From contig NZ_JABJVM010000001.1 of assembly GCF_013820765.1 (NCBI RefSeq), positions 248,001 to 312,000 of the forward strand: a stretch of 64,000 nt of DNA, given 5' to 3'. Each line of letters opens with the position of its first letter. Position 1 is the stretch's first letter. Source of the stretch: Paenilisteria rustica (GTDB lineage Bacteria > Bacillota > Bacilli > Lactobacillales > Listeriaceae). The position numbers and the translations under genes were made by a program. Below the pieces are notes generated by a model. That model was not told the origin of the DNA. It worked only from the letters and a program-made list of their open reading frames with translations, and did no database searches. Shown here piece after piece: positions 48,101-58,164 of the stretch.

Positions 48101-48430
48101 ATGGCAAAAACGATGCAGCAGTTGCAAGATGAGGTAGACGCGCTGATTGGCCAGTTCGAAGAGGGGTATTTTTCTCCTTTAGCGATGATGGCGCGCGTGA
48201 CAGAAGAAACAGGAGAGCTGGCTCGCGAAATCAATCATTATTACGGCGAGAAACCGAAGAAAGCTAGCGAACCAGAGAATACGGTAGCCGCGGAGCTCGG
48301 AGATGTGTTATTTGTCCTCATTTGTATGGCAAATTCGCTAAATATTAGCTTAGAAGAGGCGCACGATACGGTCATGAAGAAATTCAAGGAACGTGACGCC
48401 GATAGATGGACCAAGAAGGAGGACAAATAA
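48101..48430 (+). CDS. MazG-like nucleotide pyrophosphohydrolase (YpjD)
   Basis: 109-residue all-alpha NTP-PPase. The metal-binding EExxE..ExxD pattern is seen in RVTEETGELAREIN and ELGDVLFVLI. Likely housecleaning of noncanonical nucleotides. Ends immediately before dapB and supplies its ribosome binding site (GAAGGAGG). Confidence 0.88.
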   Translation: MAKTMQQLQDEVDALIGQFEEGYFSPLAMMARVTEETGELAREINHYYGEKPKKASEPENTVAAELGDVLFVLICMANSLNISLEEAHDTVMKKFKERDADRWTKKEDK

Positions 48431-49219
48431 ATGAAGGTAGCAGTACTCGGTTTTAAAGGTAGAATGGGGCATGAGGTCGTAAAAACGGTCCTCCGTGAAG
48501 CAGATTTGGAATTGGTTGCAGTGCTCGATCATGCGCCACAAGAGAAGAATATCCGTGAGATTGCAGAATTTGTCAATTTAGATGTGCCTGTATTTGACGA
48601 CTTGGAGAAATTGTTAACGAGCGTGGAGCTGGATGCCGTTGTTGATTTTACAACGCCAAAAGTTGGCTATTCCAATACAAAATTAGTGTTAACGCATGGT
48701 GTGAGTCCTGTTGTTGGCACGACTGGTTTTACGCCGGAACAAATTACGGAATTGACAGAACTGGCAGCATCGAAAAAAATTGGCGCGATAATTGCTCCGA
48801 ATTTTGCGGTGGGTGCAGTATTAATGATGCAGTTTGCGCAAAAAGCGGCGAAATACTTCCCAGATGTGGAGATTATCGAGTTGCATCATGATAATAAACT
48901 AGACGCGCCAAGCGGTACGGCTGTGAAAACGGCGGAAATGATGGCGGAAGTTCGTGACTCGAAACGTCAAGGTGCGGCGAACGAGGAAGAAACGATGGAA
49001 GGTGCTCGTGGCGCGGATTATGAAGGCATGCGTATTCACAGTGTTCGTTTACCAGGTTTGATTGCGCACCAACAAGTGCAATTTGGCGCAGAAGGCCAAG
49101 GGTTAACGATTCGTCACGATTCCTATGACCGCATTTCTTTCATGTCAGGTGTTGCTTTTTCGATTCGCAAAACGGCAGAATTAGATACATTAGTCTACGG
49201 TTTAGAAAATTTAATTTGA
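48431..49219 (+). CDS. dapB: 4-hydroxy-tetrahydrodipicolinate reductase
   Basis: 262-residue NAD(P)H-dependent enzyme of the lysine/diaminopimelate pathway. N-terminal [10 protein letters not shown], conserved [15 protein letters not shown] with the catalytic His-His and Lys, and a C-terminal [19 protein letters not shown] in pieces. Supplies the meso-DAP used in cell wall. First of a run dapB-mgsA-cca-birA. Confidence 0.96.
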   Translation: MKVAVLGFKGRMGHEVVKTVLREADLELVAVLDHAPQEKNIREIAEFVNLDVPVFDDLEKLLTSVELDAVVDFTTPKVGYSNTKLVLTHGVSPVVGTTGFTPEQITELTELAASKKIGAIIAPNFAVGAVLMMQFAQKAAKYFPDVEIIELHHDNKLDAPSGTAVKTAEMMAEVRDSKRQGAANEEETMEGARGADYEGMRIHSVRLPGLIAHQQVQFGAEGQGLTIRHDSYDRISFMSGVAFSIRKTAELDTLVYGLENLI

Positions 49220-49236
49220 TGAGGAGTGGTTGATAC

Positions 49237-49641
49237 ATGAACATTGCCTTAATCGCACACGATCGTAAAAAAGAATTGATGATAGAGCTTACATTAGCTT
49301 ATAAACTCATCTTAGAGCCACATACATTATTCGCAACAGGAACGACTGGTTTGCGAATCATGGAGGCGACTGGACTTTCGGTACACCGTTTTCAGTCAGG
49401 TCCGCTCGGTGGCGATCAGCAAATTGGTTCCCGAATCTCGGAGAACAAGATAGACTTGGTGATTTTCTTACGTGATCCACTCGCAGCGCAGCCTCACGAA
49501 CCAGATGTGACAGCGCTCATCAGATTATGTGATGTTTATGAAATTCCACTTGCAACCAATATCGGAACGGCAGAAGTATTATTGCGCGGTTTGCAAGAAG
49601 GATTTATGGATTGGCGCGATTTAAGACGCAACGAAGAATAG
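49237..49641 (+). CDS. mgsA: Methylglyoxal synthase
   Basis: 134-residue enzyme converting dihydroxyacetone phosphate to methylglyoxal. Family blocks: [36 protein letters not shown] and [23 protein letters not shown] lies upstream. In Bacillus bacillithiol genes follow; here cca follows directly. Confidence 0.96.
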   Translation: MNIALIAHDRKKELMIELTLAYKLILEPHTLFATGTTGLRIMEATGLSVHRFQSGPLGGDQQIGSRISENKIDLVIFLRDPLAAQPHEPDVTALIRLCDVYEIPLATNIGTAEVLLRGLQEGFMDWRDLRRNEE

Positions 49642-49654
49642 GAGTTTTTAATGA

Positions 49655-50839
49655 ATGAAAGCAATTTTTAAGAAAGCCGTGCCTGTTTTAGCAAAACTAG
49701 AACAGGCTGGTTTTGAGGCTTATTTTGTAGGTGGTTCTGTACGAGACACGTTGCTCGGTCGTGAGGTGGCGGATATTGATATTGCGACAAGCGCCTTTCC
49801 AGAAGAAGTGAAGCAGATTTTCATGCGGACATTTGATACGGGGATTGAGCATGGCACTGTTTCTGTATTGGAGGCGGGAGAAATATACGAGATTACAACG
49901 TTTCGCACAGAGGGTACGTATGCCGATTTTAGACGTCCAGATGAGGTTGTATTTATTCGTTCATTGGAGAAAGATTTGGAACGTCGCGATTTCACTATGA
50001 ATGCGATTGCGATGGGGCTTGATGGCCGATTTATCGATCCTTTTGGTGGACAACAAGATATGGCAAATAAACAGATTCGCGCTGTTGGTAAGGCGTGGGA
50101 ACGATTTCACGAAGATGCCCTGCGAATGATGCGCGGTGTCCGTTTTGTAAGTCAGCTAGATTTTTCGCTTGAAAAAGATACATATGAGGCCATGCAACAA
50201 AATATCGCCCTTCTGAAAAATATTGCGGTGGAACGAATCGCTGTAGAATTTGTGAAATTAATGAAAGGCCAAGCGGTCAACGTTGCGTTACCATTAGTGC
50301 AGAAACTCGAGATGTTGCATTATTTACCAGGTTTTGAGGGGCAGAGTGTTGCGATTCAGAGGTTGGAGTCTTGGGATTTAGCGGCTGCTAGTGATGATGA
50401 AACTATCTGGTTTGTCGTTGTGCTAGCGGTGATGCCGGAGAATGTGGGGGCCTTTTTGCGTGCTTGGAAATTGCCGAATAAGTTGATTCGTGAGGTAATA
50501 AAAGCGTATGATCTAGCGAACAAGCGTGTATGGAGCGATTACGAATTGTTTGCAACGGGATCACATACGGTAGCTCTAGTCGAGAAAGCGCGATTGGTTC
50601 AAACGGGTGAAACGGAATGGACCGCTTTACACGAACGTTTAGCGGCGCTTCCTGTCCAGTCACGAAGCGAGATTCAGGCGGGTGGTAATGATATCATGGC
50701 ATGGGTGGATAAAAAAGGTGGTCCGTGGCTAAAAGAGTTGCTCGCGAGGCTCGATCAAGCCATCATTGAAGGAGAAGTCGCGAATACACAGTCAGAAATT
50801 AAAGGATGGGTGAAGCATGTTATCAACGAATCGCCGTAA
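49655..50839 (+). CDS. cca: CCA tRNA nucleotidyltransferase
   Basis: 394-residue class II enzyme that adds or repairs the 3' CCA of tRNAs. The nucleotidyltransferase motif GGSVRD (26-31) and DID (40-42) are intact, as is DFTMNAIAMGLDGRFIDPFGG in parts, with RFHEDALRMMRGVRF for tRNA/nucleotide binding. AGGAG lies 10 bases upstream; an ATG four bases earlier is out of frame. Its end overlaps birA by 23 bases. Confidence 0.95.
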   Translation: MKAIFKKAVPVLAKLEQAGFEAYFVGGSVRDTLLGREVADIDIATSAFPEEVKQIFMRTFDTGIEHGTVSVLEAGEIYEITTFRTEGTYADFRRPDEVVFIRSLEKDLERRDFTMNAIAMGLDGRFIDPFGGQQDMANKQIRAVGKAWERFHEDALRMMRGVRFVSQLDFSLEKDTYEAMQQNIALLKNIAVERIAVEFVKLMKGQAVNVALPLVQKLEMLHYLPGFEGQSVAIQRLESWDLAAASDDETIWFVVVLAVMPENVGAFLRAWKLPNKLIREVIKAYDLANKRVWSDYELFATGSHTVALVEKARLVQTGETEWTALHERLAALPVQSRSEIQAGGNDIMAWVDKKGGPWLKELLARLDQAIIEGEVANTQSEIKGWVKHVINESP

Positions 50840-51791
50840 ATTATTAGATGTATTTCGGGCGGCAGAGGGCGAACTAGTTTCAGGGCAAGAGATTGCGGAT
50901 GCGCTGAATTGTAGCCGGACAGCCGTATGGAAACAAATAGAGGAGTTAAAAAAATCTGGTTTTGAGATTGAGGCGAAGCGGGGAAGTGGCTACGCGATTC
51001 AACCAGCCGAAGAAATATTCACAGAAGACATGCTTTATTTTCGTGCTAGAACAAAATTTATCGGTCAACAAGTAGCATTTTATCCAGAAGTGACATCTAC
51101 GCAAATTGTTGCACATCAACTGGTTGGCGAAGGTGCAGGCGATGGAACCGTTGTTATTGCAGATCAACAAACAGCTGGGAAAGGGCGCTTAGCTAGACCT
51201 TGGAATTCACAAAAAGGAACAGGAATCTGGATGAGCACCATTTTAAAACCAGAAATCCCAATGCAGCAAGTTCCGCAGTTCACTTTTATTGCTTCCTTGG
51301 CTGTTGCAGAGGCTATCGAGAATATCACTGGTTTAGAGCCACAAATTAAATGGCCGAATGACCTTTATATTGATAAACGCAAAGTGTGCGGTGTTTTGAC
51401 GGAAATGCAGGCAGAGGCAGAACAGGTAAACGCGATTATTATCGGGACAGGCATTAACGTGAATCAAGATTTTTTCCCAGAAGAATTGCGTGATAAAGCT
51501 ACTTCTTTGGCTATTTTAGCAGGACATCCCATTTCCAGAGGTGCCTTATACGGCGAGATTGTCGCTCAGTTGGAAAAATACTATTTGCTATTCTTAGATC
51601 AAGGCTTTGCACCGATTAAGCTGTTTTGGGAAGCAAGAGCCATTCCTTTTAGTGAAAAAATTGTAGCTAAAACAATCCAAGGCGAGATTCGTGGGACAGT
51701 AAAAGGTATATCAGATGAGGGCGTACTTATCGTTCAAGATGCTGTAGGAGAAGAGCATCGGATTTATTCAGCAGATATTTTGCTTGGGTAG
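50817..51791 (+). CDS. birA: Biotin-protein ligase and biotin operon repressor
   Basis: 324 residues: N-terminal winged HTH (about 1-62; VSGQEIADALNCSRTAVWKQIEELK), central ligase domain with biotinyl-AMP motif GKGRLARPW and KWPNDLYID, and a small C-terminal SH3-like domain. It attaches biotin to carboxylases and represses biotin genes. It begins inside cca. Confidence 0.95.
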   Translation: MLSTNRRKLLDVFRAAEGELVSGQEIADALNCSRTAVWKQIEELKKSGFEIEAKRGSGYAIQPAEEIFTEDMLYFRARTKFIGQQVAFYPEVTSTQIVAHQLVGEGAGDGTVVIADQQTAGKGRLARPWNSQKGTGIWMSTILKPEIPMQQVPQFTFIASLAVAEAIENITGLEPQIKWPNDLYIDKRKVCGVLTEMQAEAEQVNAIIIGTGINVNQDFFPEELRDKATSLAILAGHPISRGALYGEIVAQLEKYYLLFLDQGFAPIKLFWEARAIPFSEKIVAKTIQGEIRGTVKGISDEGVLIVQDAVGEEHRIYSADILLG

Positions 51792-51976
51792 TAAATTCTT
51801 TTTTTAGGCTGAAATACTGTGTTAGAAAACGTTTGTAAGCTGTAGGAAAATAAAGATAAGGCAAAAGTTGCGTCTAAACGCATCAAAAATTGGCTTTAAA
51901 ATCTCTTTTTAGCGTTTTTTCTTTTAGAAGATACTCAGGTATACTAAGAAAAACCGCTGAAAAGGAGAGTTGACCG
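51792..51976 (+). other. birA-GNAT intergenic region
   Basis: 185 bases. A small hairpin TGCGT-CTAA-ACGCA (about 51868-51881) without U tail, and a -10-like TATACT about 25 bases before the next gene. Nothing else recognised. Confidence 0.35.
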
Positions 51977-52495
51977 ATGGAGTTTAAATGGTTGGTTCGG
52001 GATGAATTGTCCCAGTTGAAGGATATTGATCGCAAGGAATTTGTTGGAGAAGTTTACTACGTTCGCAATCAAACGTTACAATTAGTGAAGGAATACTATG
52101 ATATTGAAGGTTGGCTTGAGAGTGAATTGACGATTTATGTGCAACGACTAGAATCGCTTTTTGACCGAGATGGTATTATTATTGGTGCGTATGAGGAAAA
52201 TGTTCTAGTTGGGCTAGTTTCACTGGAAAGCTATCTTATTGATGGTAAGACGATGAAGCTGGACATGTTATATATTAGTCATGATTATCGCGCGAAAGGG
52301 CTCGGTCGGCGGCTTATTGATATTATTTCGCAAGAGGCAACAGAACTCGGTGGAAAAGAACTATATATTTCGGCGACACCCGTTCGTAACACGGTAGACT
52401 TTTACTTAAGGTTAGGTGCAGAATTAGCTAATCCACCAGATATCTATTTATTTGAGCTGGAACCGCTGGATATTCATCTGATTTTACCGATATAA
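51977..52495 (+). CDS. GNAT-family N-acetyltransferase
   Basis: 172-residue acetyltransferase. The acetyl-CoA motif A region is visible as MLYISHDYRAKGLGRRLID, followed by ELYISATPVRNTVDFYLRLG. Substrate unknown. AAGGAGAG precedes the ATG. Followed closely by the thioredoxin-like lipoprotein. Confidence 0.85.
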   Translation: MEFKWLVRDELSQLKDIDRKEFVGEVYYVRNQTLQLVKEYYDIEGWLESELTIYVQRLESLFDRDGIIIGAYEENVLVGLVSLESYLIDGKTMKLDMLYISHDYRAKGLGRRLIDIISQEATELGGKELYISATPVRNTVDFYLRLGAELANPPDIYLFELEPLDIHLILPI

Positions 52496-52515
52496 AAAAG
52501 AGGAGATTTGAATTG

Positions 52516-52935
52516 ATGAAGAAATTATTATTTTTAGGAATGTTGGGTGTTTTTTTAGTGCTTGCGGCATGTGGCAATGAAAAGGCAGAAGATAGTAAGC
52601 AGCTGGATAAGATAACATTAGCAGAATTTCAAGCGAAATTGGACAATAAAGAAAGTGGTTTTGTCTATATTGGTAGGCCAACTTGCCCAGATTGCCAAGC
52701 TTTTCAACCAACCTTGGATAGTGTTTTGAAGGACCAGAAGATGCGCTTAGCTTATTTTGATACAGATGCTGCACGAGAGAAAGCGGAAGATGAGACAAAA
52801 ACATTTTTACAAGATATGAAGGTAAAGACAGTTCCAGTTATTTTCTATTTGGAGGATGGTAAAGAAGTAGCACGATATGATGGAAATGACGATAAAACCG
52901 CGCTGAAAGCTTGGTTTGAAAAATACAGTAAATAA
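52516..52935 (+). CDS. Thioredoxin-like lipoprotein
   Basis: 139 residues. Type II signal peptide with lipobox LAAC (Cys19), then a thioredoxin fold with CPDC (Cys57, Cys60) and a cis-proline region KTVPVIFYLEDGKEVARY. Likely tethered outside the membrane as a thiol-disulfide oxidoreductase, similar to bacteriocin-transport accessory proteins. ATG 52516 has AGAGGAG upstream; the adjacent TTG is unlikely. Confidence 0.88.
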   Translation: MKKLLFLGMLGVFLVLAACGNEKAEDSKQLDKITLAEFQAKLDNKESGFVYIGRPTCPDCQAFQPTLDSVLKDQKMRLAYFDTDAAREKAEDETKTFLQDMKVKTVPVIFYLEDGKEVARYDGNDDKTALKAWFEKYSK

Positions 52936-52942
52936 AGGGGTA

Positions 52943-52985
52943 GGCGTATGTCACGAAGTATTTCGGTAGGCATGCGCTTTTCTTT
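52943..52985 (+). terminator. Terminator after the lipoprotein gene
   Basis: GGCGTATGTC pairs with GGCATGCGC (wobbles included), followed by TTTTC. Confidence 0.7.
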
Positions 52986-53161
52986 CTAATGCTGTCAATT
53001 ATAGTCAGTTTAAGAACTTTCGAAACAGCTTGAAATGTGTTACTATAACAAGGAGGAAAGCAACTACTGGCTGTATCTTAATAAGAACGGCACATGTTTT
53101 CTTTGAAGAAAAATACTTTGCTTTGATCCGATACGGACAGAGACAAGAGGAGCCGATTGAA

Positions 53162-53995
53162 ATGAAAAAACCTGTTGATTTTTTTAAGATGAAAGAAGAT
53201 CAGGAGAAAATGACGATGTTAACAGCTTATGATTATCCGTCAGCAAAGAATGCCGAGAAGGCGGAAGTCGACATGATTCTTGTGGGAGATTCGTTAGGAA
53301 TGGTTGTTTTAGGATACGATTCCACGATTCCAGTGACGATTGCTGATATGATTCATCATACGAAAGCTGTGCGACGCGGTGCCCCGGACACGTTTATCGT
53401 TACGGATATGCCATTTTTAAGTTACCATGGTTCGATAGAGGAAACGATTCGAAATGCAAGGCAAATAATTCAGGAAACTGGGGCGAATGCGCTGAAATTA
53501 GAAGGTGCGGATGATGTATTCACTAAAATCAGGCATTTAAGCGCTGGCGGGGTTGCTGTTGTGGCGCATCTTGGATTGACGCCCCAAACGGTGGGTTTAA
53601 CGGGTAGTTACAAAGTCCAAGCGAAGTCAAAAGAAGCAGCACAGGATTTGTTGAGACAGGCGAAAGAAGCGGAGGCAGCAGGTGCGATTGCGCTCGTTTT
53701 AGAAGCTATTCCAAGGCAGCTTGCAAAAGAAGTAACGTTGGCTGTTACGATTCCAACGATTGGTATTGGCGCTGGGGTTGATACGGATGGTCAAGTGCTT
53801 GTGTATCATGATGTGATTCAATATGGAACGGATCGGGTGGCTAAGTTTGTAAAGATTTATGCGGATGTAGATAGAGTGATTGATACTGCTTTATCAGCCT
53901 ATGTTCATGATGTGAAATTGGGAAACTTCCCAGCTCTAGAGCATACCTTTACGATGAGTGAAGAAACATTGAAAGGTCTTTATGGGGGCGAATGA
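53162..53995 (+). CDS. panB: 3-methyl-2-oxobutanoate hydroxymethyltransferase
   Basis: 277-residue ketopantoate synthase, first committed step of pantothenate synthesis. Family blocks: [19 protein letters not shown] in parts, [22 protein letters not shown] and IGIGAG. ATG 53162 follows AGAGGAG; an upstream in-frame extension is not conserved. It heads panBCD, with a leader of about 110 bases after a TACTAT -10. Confidence 0.96.
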   Translation: MKKPVDFFKMKEDQEKMTMLTAYDYPSAKNAEKAEVDMILVGDSLGMVVLGYDSTIPVTIADMIHHTKAVRRGAPDTFIVTDMPFLSYHGSIEETIRNARQIIQETGANALKLEGADDVFTKIRHLSAGGVAVVAHLGLTPQTVGLTGSYKVQAKSKEAAQDLLRQAKEAEAAGAIALVLEAIPRQLAKEVTLAVTIPTIGIGAGVDTDGQVLVYHDVIQYGTDRVAKFVKIYADVDRVIDTALSAYVHDVKLGNFPALEHTFTMSEETLKGLYGGE

Positions 53996-53996
53996 C

Positions 53997-54842
53997 ATGA
54001 AAATTATACGTAATATAGAGGCTTTACGAGCAGTCGTTGCATCCAGTAAGAAAGAACGGAAAACGATTGGTTTTGTGCCGACGATGGGATTTTTGCATGA
54101 AGGTCATATGGCACTTGTGAAAGCAGCTAAGGCAGAAAATGATATCGTGGTTATGAGTATATTTGTGAATCCGACACAGTTTGGACCAAATGAAGACTTT
54201 GAAAGTTATCCTCGCGATGAGGCTCGTGATACATCACTTGCAGAGCAAAATGGCATAGATATTTTATTTTTGCCATCTGTCGAAACGATGTATCCGGAAA
54301 GTTTAACAGCAACAATTCACGCGCAAAAGCGAGTTTCGGTACTAGATGGAGCGACTCGAGAAGGACATTTTGATGGTGTTTTGACAGTGTTAGCGAAATT
54401 ATTTCATCTTGTTCAACCTGATGGCGCCTATTTTGGTCAGAAAGATGCGCAGCAAGTAGCTGTAGTACAAGGATTTGTCGCAGATTACTTTTTGCCATTA
54501 AAGGTTCGGGTGATTCCGACTGTTAGAGAACAGGATGGGCTAGCTAAAAGTTCGCGTAATGTGTATTTGACAGAGCAGGAGCGTGCGGATGCACCGGTGA
54601 TTCATATGGCGTTGCGCAGAGCTCGAATGGAAGTGAAGGAGAAGGATAAGACGAGAGTGTTGGCTAATATTCGAGCAATTGTGAATCAGAAAAAAACACA
54701 TGAAAAAATTGTTTATCTGGATATGTATCAGTATCCTTCGTTTGAACCGGTTGAAGATTGGGAAAAGCCTATTATTATTGCGATTTGTGTGCAGTATTCG
54801 AAAGCTAGATTAATTGATAATGAAATCATAGGAGGTGCATGA
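53997..54842 (+). CDS. panC: Pantothenate synthetase
   Basis: 281-residue ATP-dependent ligase joining pantoate and beta-alanine. ATP motifs [11 protein letters not shown] near the N-terminus and [13 protein letters not shown], plus FGQKDAQQ. The start is one base after the panB stop; GGGGGCG serves as ribosome binding site. Its stop lies inside the panD ribosome binding site region. Confidence 0.96.
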   Translation: MKIIRNIEALRAVVASSKKERKTIGFVPTMGFLHEGHMALVKAAKAENDIVVMSIFVNPTQFGPNEDFESYPRDEARDTSLAEQNGIDILFLPSVETMYPESLTATIHAQKRVSVLDGATREGHFDGVLTVLAKLFHLVQPDGAYFGQKDAQQVAVVQGFVADYFLPLKVRVIPTVREQDGLAKSSRNVYLTEQERADAPVIHMALRRARMEVKEKDKTRVLANIRAIVNQKKTHEKIVYLDMYQYPSFEPVEDWEKPIIIAICVQYSKARLIDNEIIGGA

Positions 54843-54843
54843 C

Positions 54844-55227
54844 ATGATGCGTTCTATGATGCATGGCAAAATTCACCGAGCTACAGTAACGGAAGCCAAC
54901 CTCCAGTATGTTGGTAGTATAACGATTGACGAGGCGTTGTTAGAAGCGGTAAATATGTTGCCAAATGAGAAGGTACAGATTGTAAATAATAATAACGGCG
55001 CTCGTTTGGAGACTTATATTATCCCTGGAGAGCGAAATAGTGGTATTATTTGTTTGAACGGTGCGGCAGCAAGAATGACGCAGGTGGGTGATACGATTAT
55101 TATTATGGCCTATGGTATTTTTTCGGAAGAAGAGATTGTGAATCACCAGCCTAAAATAGTAGTTCTAAATGAGGCGAATCGTATTGTCCAGACTTTGCCA
55201 GAAGAAAAAGCACAAACAACACTGTGA
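54844..55227 (+). CDS. panD: Aspartate 1-decarboxylase, pyruvoyl enzyme
   Basis: 127-residue proenzyme making beta-alanine. Self-cleaves at Gly24-Ser25 in YVGSITID to give the pyruvoyl group. Choosing ATG 54844 (AGGAGGTG 6 bases upstream) places the serine at the canonical position 25. TGAARMTQ-type [12 protein letters not shown] also fits. Last gene of panBCD. Confidence 0.96.
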   Translation: MMRSMMHGKIHRATVTEANLQYVGSITIDEALLEAVNMLPNEKVQIVNNNNGARLETYIIPGERNSGIICLNGAAARMTQVGDTIIIMAYGIFSEEEIVNHQPKIVVLNEANRIVQTLPEEKAQTTL

Positions 55228-55235
55228 TATGAGGA

Positions 55236-55262
55236 GGAAGCTAGGTTTCGAATCTAGCTTCC
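55236..55262 (+). terminator. Hairpin between panD and dinG
   Basis: A perfect 9-bp stem GGAAGCTAG/CTAGCTTCC with a 9-base loop, followed by CGATTTTA. A modest terminator or read-through attenuator. Confidence 0.55.
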
Positions 55263-55287
55263 CGATTTTAGTAAAGGGGGGATAATC

Positions 55288-58065
55288 GTGAAAAATAAAA
55301 GATATATCGTCGTGGATTTGGAGACTACGGGAAACCAAGCGAATAAGGCGGATAAAATTATTCAATTTTCGGCGTGTATTGTGGAGGATGGTGAGATTAT
55401 AGATCAGTTCTCTACTTTCCTAAATCCAGAGAAGCGGATTCCTCCTTTTATTAAAGAACTAACAGGAATATCTGAAAAAGATGTGAAGGATGCGCCATTA
55501 TTTGAAGATGTATCGTCTATCATCCATTCGCTAATTGATGGTGGGATTTTTGTGGCGCATAATGTGAGTTTTGACTGGACCTTCTTACAAAAAGAAATGC
55601 ATGAAGCTGGTGAAGTGCCACTCAAAATGAAGCTTCTTGATACAGTGGAGCTCGCGCGTATTATGTATCCAACGGTGGATAGTTTTAAATTGCAGGACTT
55701 AGCGGATGAGTTTGGGCTAGGTCACGATTCTCCTCACCGGGCAGATAGTGATGCACGTGTGACGGCTGAATTGATGTTGCTTTTTCTTGAAAAATTGGAG
55801 ACATTACCGCTTGCGACTATTCGTAAACTAACGACGCTTTCGCAGCATTTGACCGGATATCTTGCAGAGTTACTTTTTGAGATAGAGATGCGTAAAGAGC
55901 GAGAGTTGGCAATGCTAGATACGAAATGGACGGAATATAGGGGACTCGTGATTCGCAAAAAAAACTTACAAGAAGTGCAATATAGTCGTGCAGATACCAG
56001 ACGATATCCCGAGACGGATGAAGAGAAAACGACGCTTTTTAAGGCAACAGATGAGACTTTAATACCTCGAGCTGGTCAATTTATCATGATGGATACGGTT
56101 ATGGCATCGTGGGAGAAACAGGAAAATACGCTTATTGAGGCAGGAACCGGGATTGGAAAAACATTAGGCTATTCTTTACCAGCAATTTATTTTGCGAAGG
56201 AACACCAAATTCCAATCGTGATTAGTACATATACGAACCTTTTGCAGTCTCAAATATTTCATAAGGATATTCCGCTACTTGCCGAACTGACGGATTTTGA
56301 TATACAGGCTGTTGTATTAAAGGGCAGAGAGCATTATATCAATTTGTTTAAATTTGAACAATTACTATCGGAAGTTGATAAAACCTATGATGTTGTTTTA
56401 ACGAAAATGCAGATACTTGTATGGTTGACGGAAACAACGACGGGGGATATTGATGAAGTCAACTTATCTGGTGGTGGCCAGCTTTTCTGGAATCGAATGA
56501 AACACACGGGATGGTTCCTTTCTCCGCAAAAAGATCCGTGGCTTGTCCATGATTTTTATTTGTTTAATCAAAAGCAGGCCAAAGCGGCAGACCTAATTAT
56601 TGTGAACCATGCGTTACTTCTACAAGATCATTTTGGTGGTGGGAAATGGCTGCCTGATTATGAATATGCCGTAATCGATGAGGCGCACCATTTCACGGAT
56701 GCCGCGCGAGCACAACAGAGTTTTGTTTTTTCTTATCGTAGGATGAAATTTTTCATCAATCGGTTAGGAACATTAGGAAAAGAAGCGATGTTACAACGCT
56801 TAGAGCTTATGTTTCCTGAGCAACACCAGCTTTTTGATATTGAGATTGCTATCATAAAGCTAGAAGAGGCGCTGGAGAATCTATTTTTATTGCTGGCACA
56901 GAAGCTACTGAGAGCAAGTAAGAATACTACGGAGTTAATATTGGTTGAGAATGTCATCGATGAAAAGTTAGACGCAGCTCTTTTTTTCGCTGGTGAGAAG
57001 GTACTATTATTGATGCGTGAAGTGAGTTCGACGCTTGAGTTTGTCTTAGAATATGGGAAGCGTGAGGCGGAGAACTTTAGTGAAGGAGAATCGGTATTTT
57101 TAGAAGAAGTTTATTCGTTTGTGCTAGATTGGAAGCGTGCGGAGAGCCAATTATCTCGAATGCTTTACGAGAAAGAAGAGGCGATGATGCTTTATATCGA
57201 AGCAGATCGAAATAAGGCGCTTAGTAGCGTGCGCCTCAGAGCGGATATTGTACAGGTAAATCATACGTTGCAGAAGGACTTTTTTGATACTAAAAAATCA
57301 GTTGTTCTGACATCTGCAACGCTTACGGTAGATGATTCTTTTGCTTACATTCGGGCTGAATTAGGCTTGGACGCAGCTACTAAGACCAAACAGATTAAGT
57401 CGCCATTCGATTATGGAGAAAATGCGCGAATTCTCATTCCCTCTGACATGTTGCCGGTCAAAGGAACGCCTGTGGAGGAATATACGAGCAAGTTAGCCGC
57501 GTATCTCAGCGCGATTGCAAAAGAAACATCGGGTCGGATGCTTGTCCTTTTTACAGCGCATGATATGTTACAAAAAACATACCGCAAAATGAATCAGGAT
57601 GCATCTATCGCGGAATATCGGATTTTAGCGCAAGGTGTATCATCAGGCAGTCCAGCACGATTAACGAAACAATTCCTCGCCTTTGATAAAGCTATTTTAC
57701 TCGGAACGATGAGTTTTTGGGAAGGAGTCGATATTCCAGGCGATGATTTATCGTGTTTGGTTATTGTGCGTTTACCATTTGCACCGCTTGAGGATCCATA
57801 TACGAAAGCCCAGATTGCTTTGCGTAAAAAAATGGGACTAAATGCATTCCAAACCTATTCGTTACCGGAGGCTGTTCTTCGCTTTAAACAAGGCTTTGGA
57901 AGACTAATTCGGCGGGAAACGGATCGTGGGATTGTGTTTGTTTTTGATAATCGTATGGATACAACTAATTTTGGGAAAGCATTCTTGAACTCGATTCCTG
58001 AGGTACCTATTGTGAAAGGGCGAGAACTGGAATTATTGGAGGAAGTGAAGAAATTTTTTGAATAA
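55288..58065 (+). CDS. dinG: DinG-type exonuclease/helicase
   Basis: 925-residue fusion of an N-terminal DnaQ-like 3'-5' exonuclease (VDLETTG with Asp10/Glu12; HRADSDARVTAEL) and an XPD/DinG-like superfamily 2 helicase (Walker A GTGIGKTLGY, DEAHH, QGFGRLIRRETDRG). It lacks the iron-sulfur cysteines of enteric DinG, as is usual in Firmicutes, where the protein acts mainly as a nuclease. Start is GTG 55288 after AAAGGGGGG. Confidence 0.93.
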   Translation: MKNKRYIVVDLETTGNQANKADKIIQFSACIVEDGEIIDQFSTFLNPEKRIPPFIKELTGISEKDVKDAPLFEDVSSIIHSLIDGGIFVAHNVSFDWTFLQKEMHEAGEVPLKMKLLDTVELARIMYPTVDSFKLQDLADEFGLGHDSPHRADSDARVTAELMLLFLEKLETLPLATIRKLTTLSQHLTGYLAELLFEIEMRKERELAMLDTKWTEYRGLVIRKKNLQEVQYSRADTRRYPETDEEKTTLFKATDETLIPRAGQFIMMDTVMASWEKQENTLIEAGTGIGKTLGYSLPAIYFAKEHQIPIVISTYTNLLQSQIFHKDIPLLAELTDFDIQAVVLKGREHYINLFKFEQLLSEVDKTYDVVLTKMQILVWLTETTTGDIDEVNLSGGGQLFWNRMKHTGWFLSPQKDPWLVHDFYLFNQKQAKAADLIIVNHALLLQDHFGGGKWLPDYEYAVIDEAHHFTDAARAQQSFVFSYRRMKFFINRLGTLGKEAMLQRLELMFPEQHQLFDIEIAIIKLEEALENLFLLLAQKLLRASKNTTELILVENVIDEKLDAALFFAGEKVLLLMREVSSTLEFVLEYGKREAENFSEGESVFLEEVYSFVLDWKRAESQLSRMLYEKEEAMMLYIEADRNKALSSVRLRADIVQVNHTLQKDFFDTKKSVVLTSATLTVDDSFAYIRAELGLDAATKTKQIKSPFDYGENARILIPSDMLPVKGTPVEEYTSKLAAYLSAIAKETSGRMLVLFTAHDMLQKTYRKMNQDASIAEYRILAQGVSSGSPARLTKQFLAFDKAILLGTMSFWEGVDIPGDDLSCLVIVRLPFAPLEDPYTKAQIALRKKMGLNAFQTYSLPEAVLRFKQGFGRLIRRETDRGIVFVFDNRMDTTNFGKAFLNSIPEVPIVKGRELELLEEVKKFFE

Positions 58066-58083
58066 CTGTTTTTTTTGCTTCAA

Positions 58084-58107
58084 ATATCGTGATGGTATTG
58101 CTATAAT
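58084..58107 (+). promoter_or_regulatory. Promoter of the tseB-like gene
   Basis: A perfect TATAAT (58102-58107) with TTCAAA 17 bases upstream. Transcription would start around 58114, which rules out translation from an ATG at that point. Confidence 0.55.
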
Positions 58108-58164
58108 AAACCTATGCCTGAAATTGGCGACAACAGCGTAAAGCTAATAGAAATGAGAGTAGAT

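Noticed and set aside
51868-51881. TGCGT-CTAA-ACGCA hairpin as a birA terminator
   Set aside because: Stem of five pairs without a U tail on either strand.
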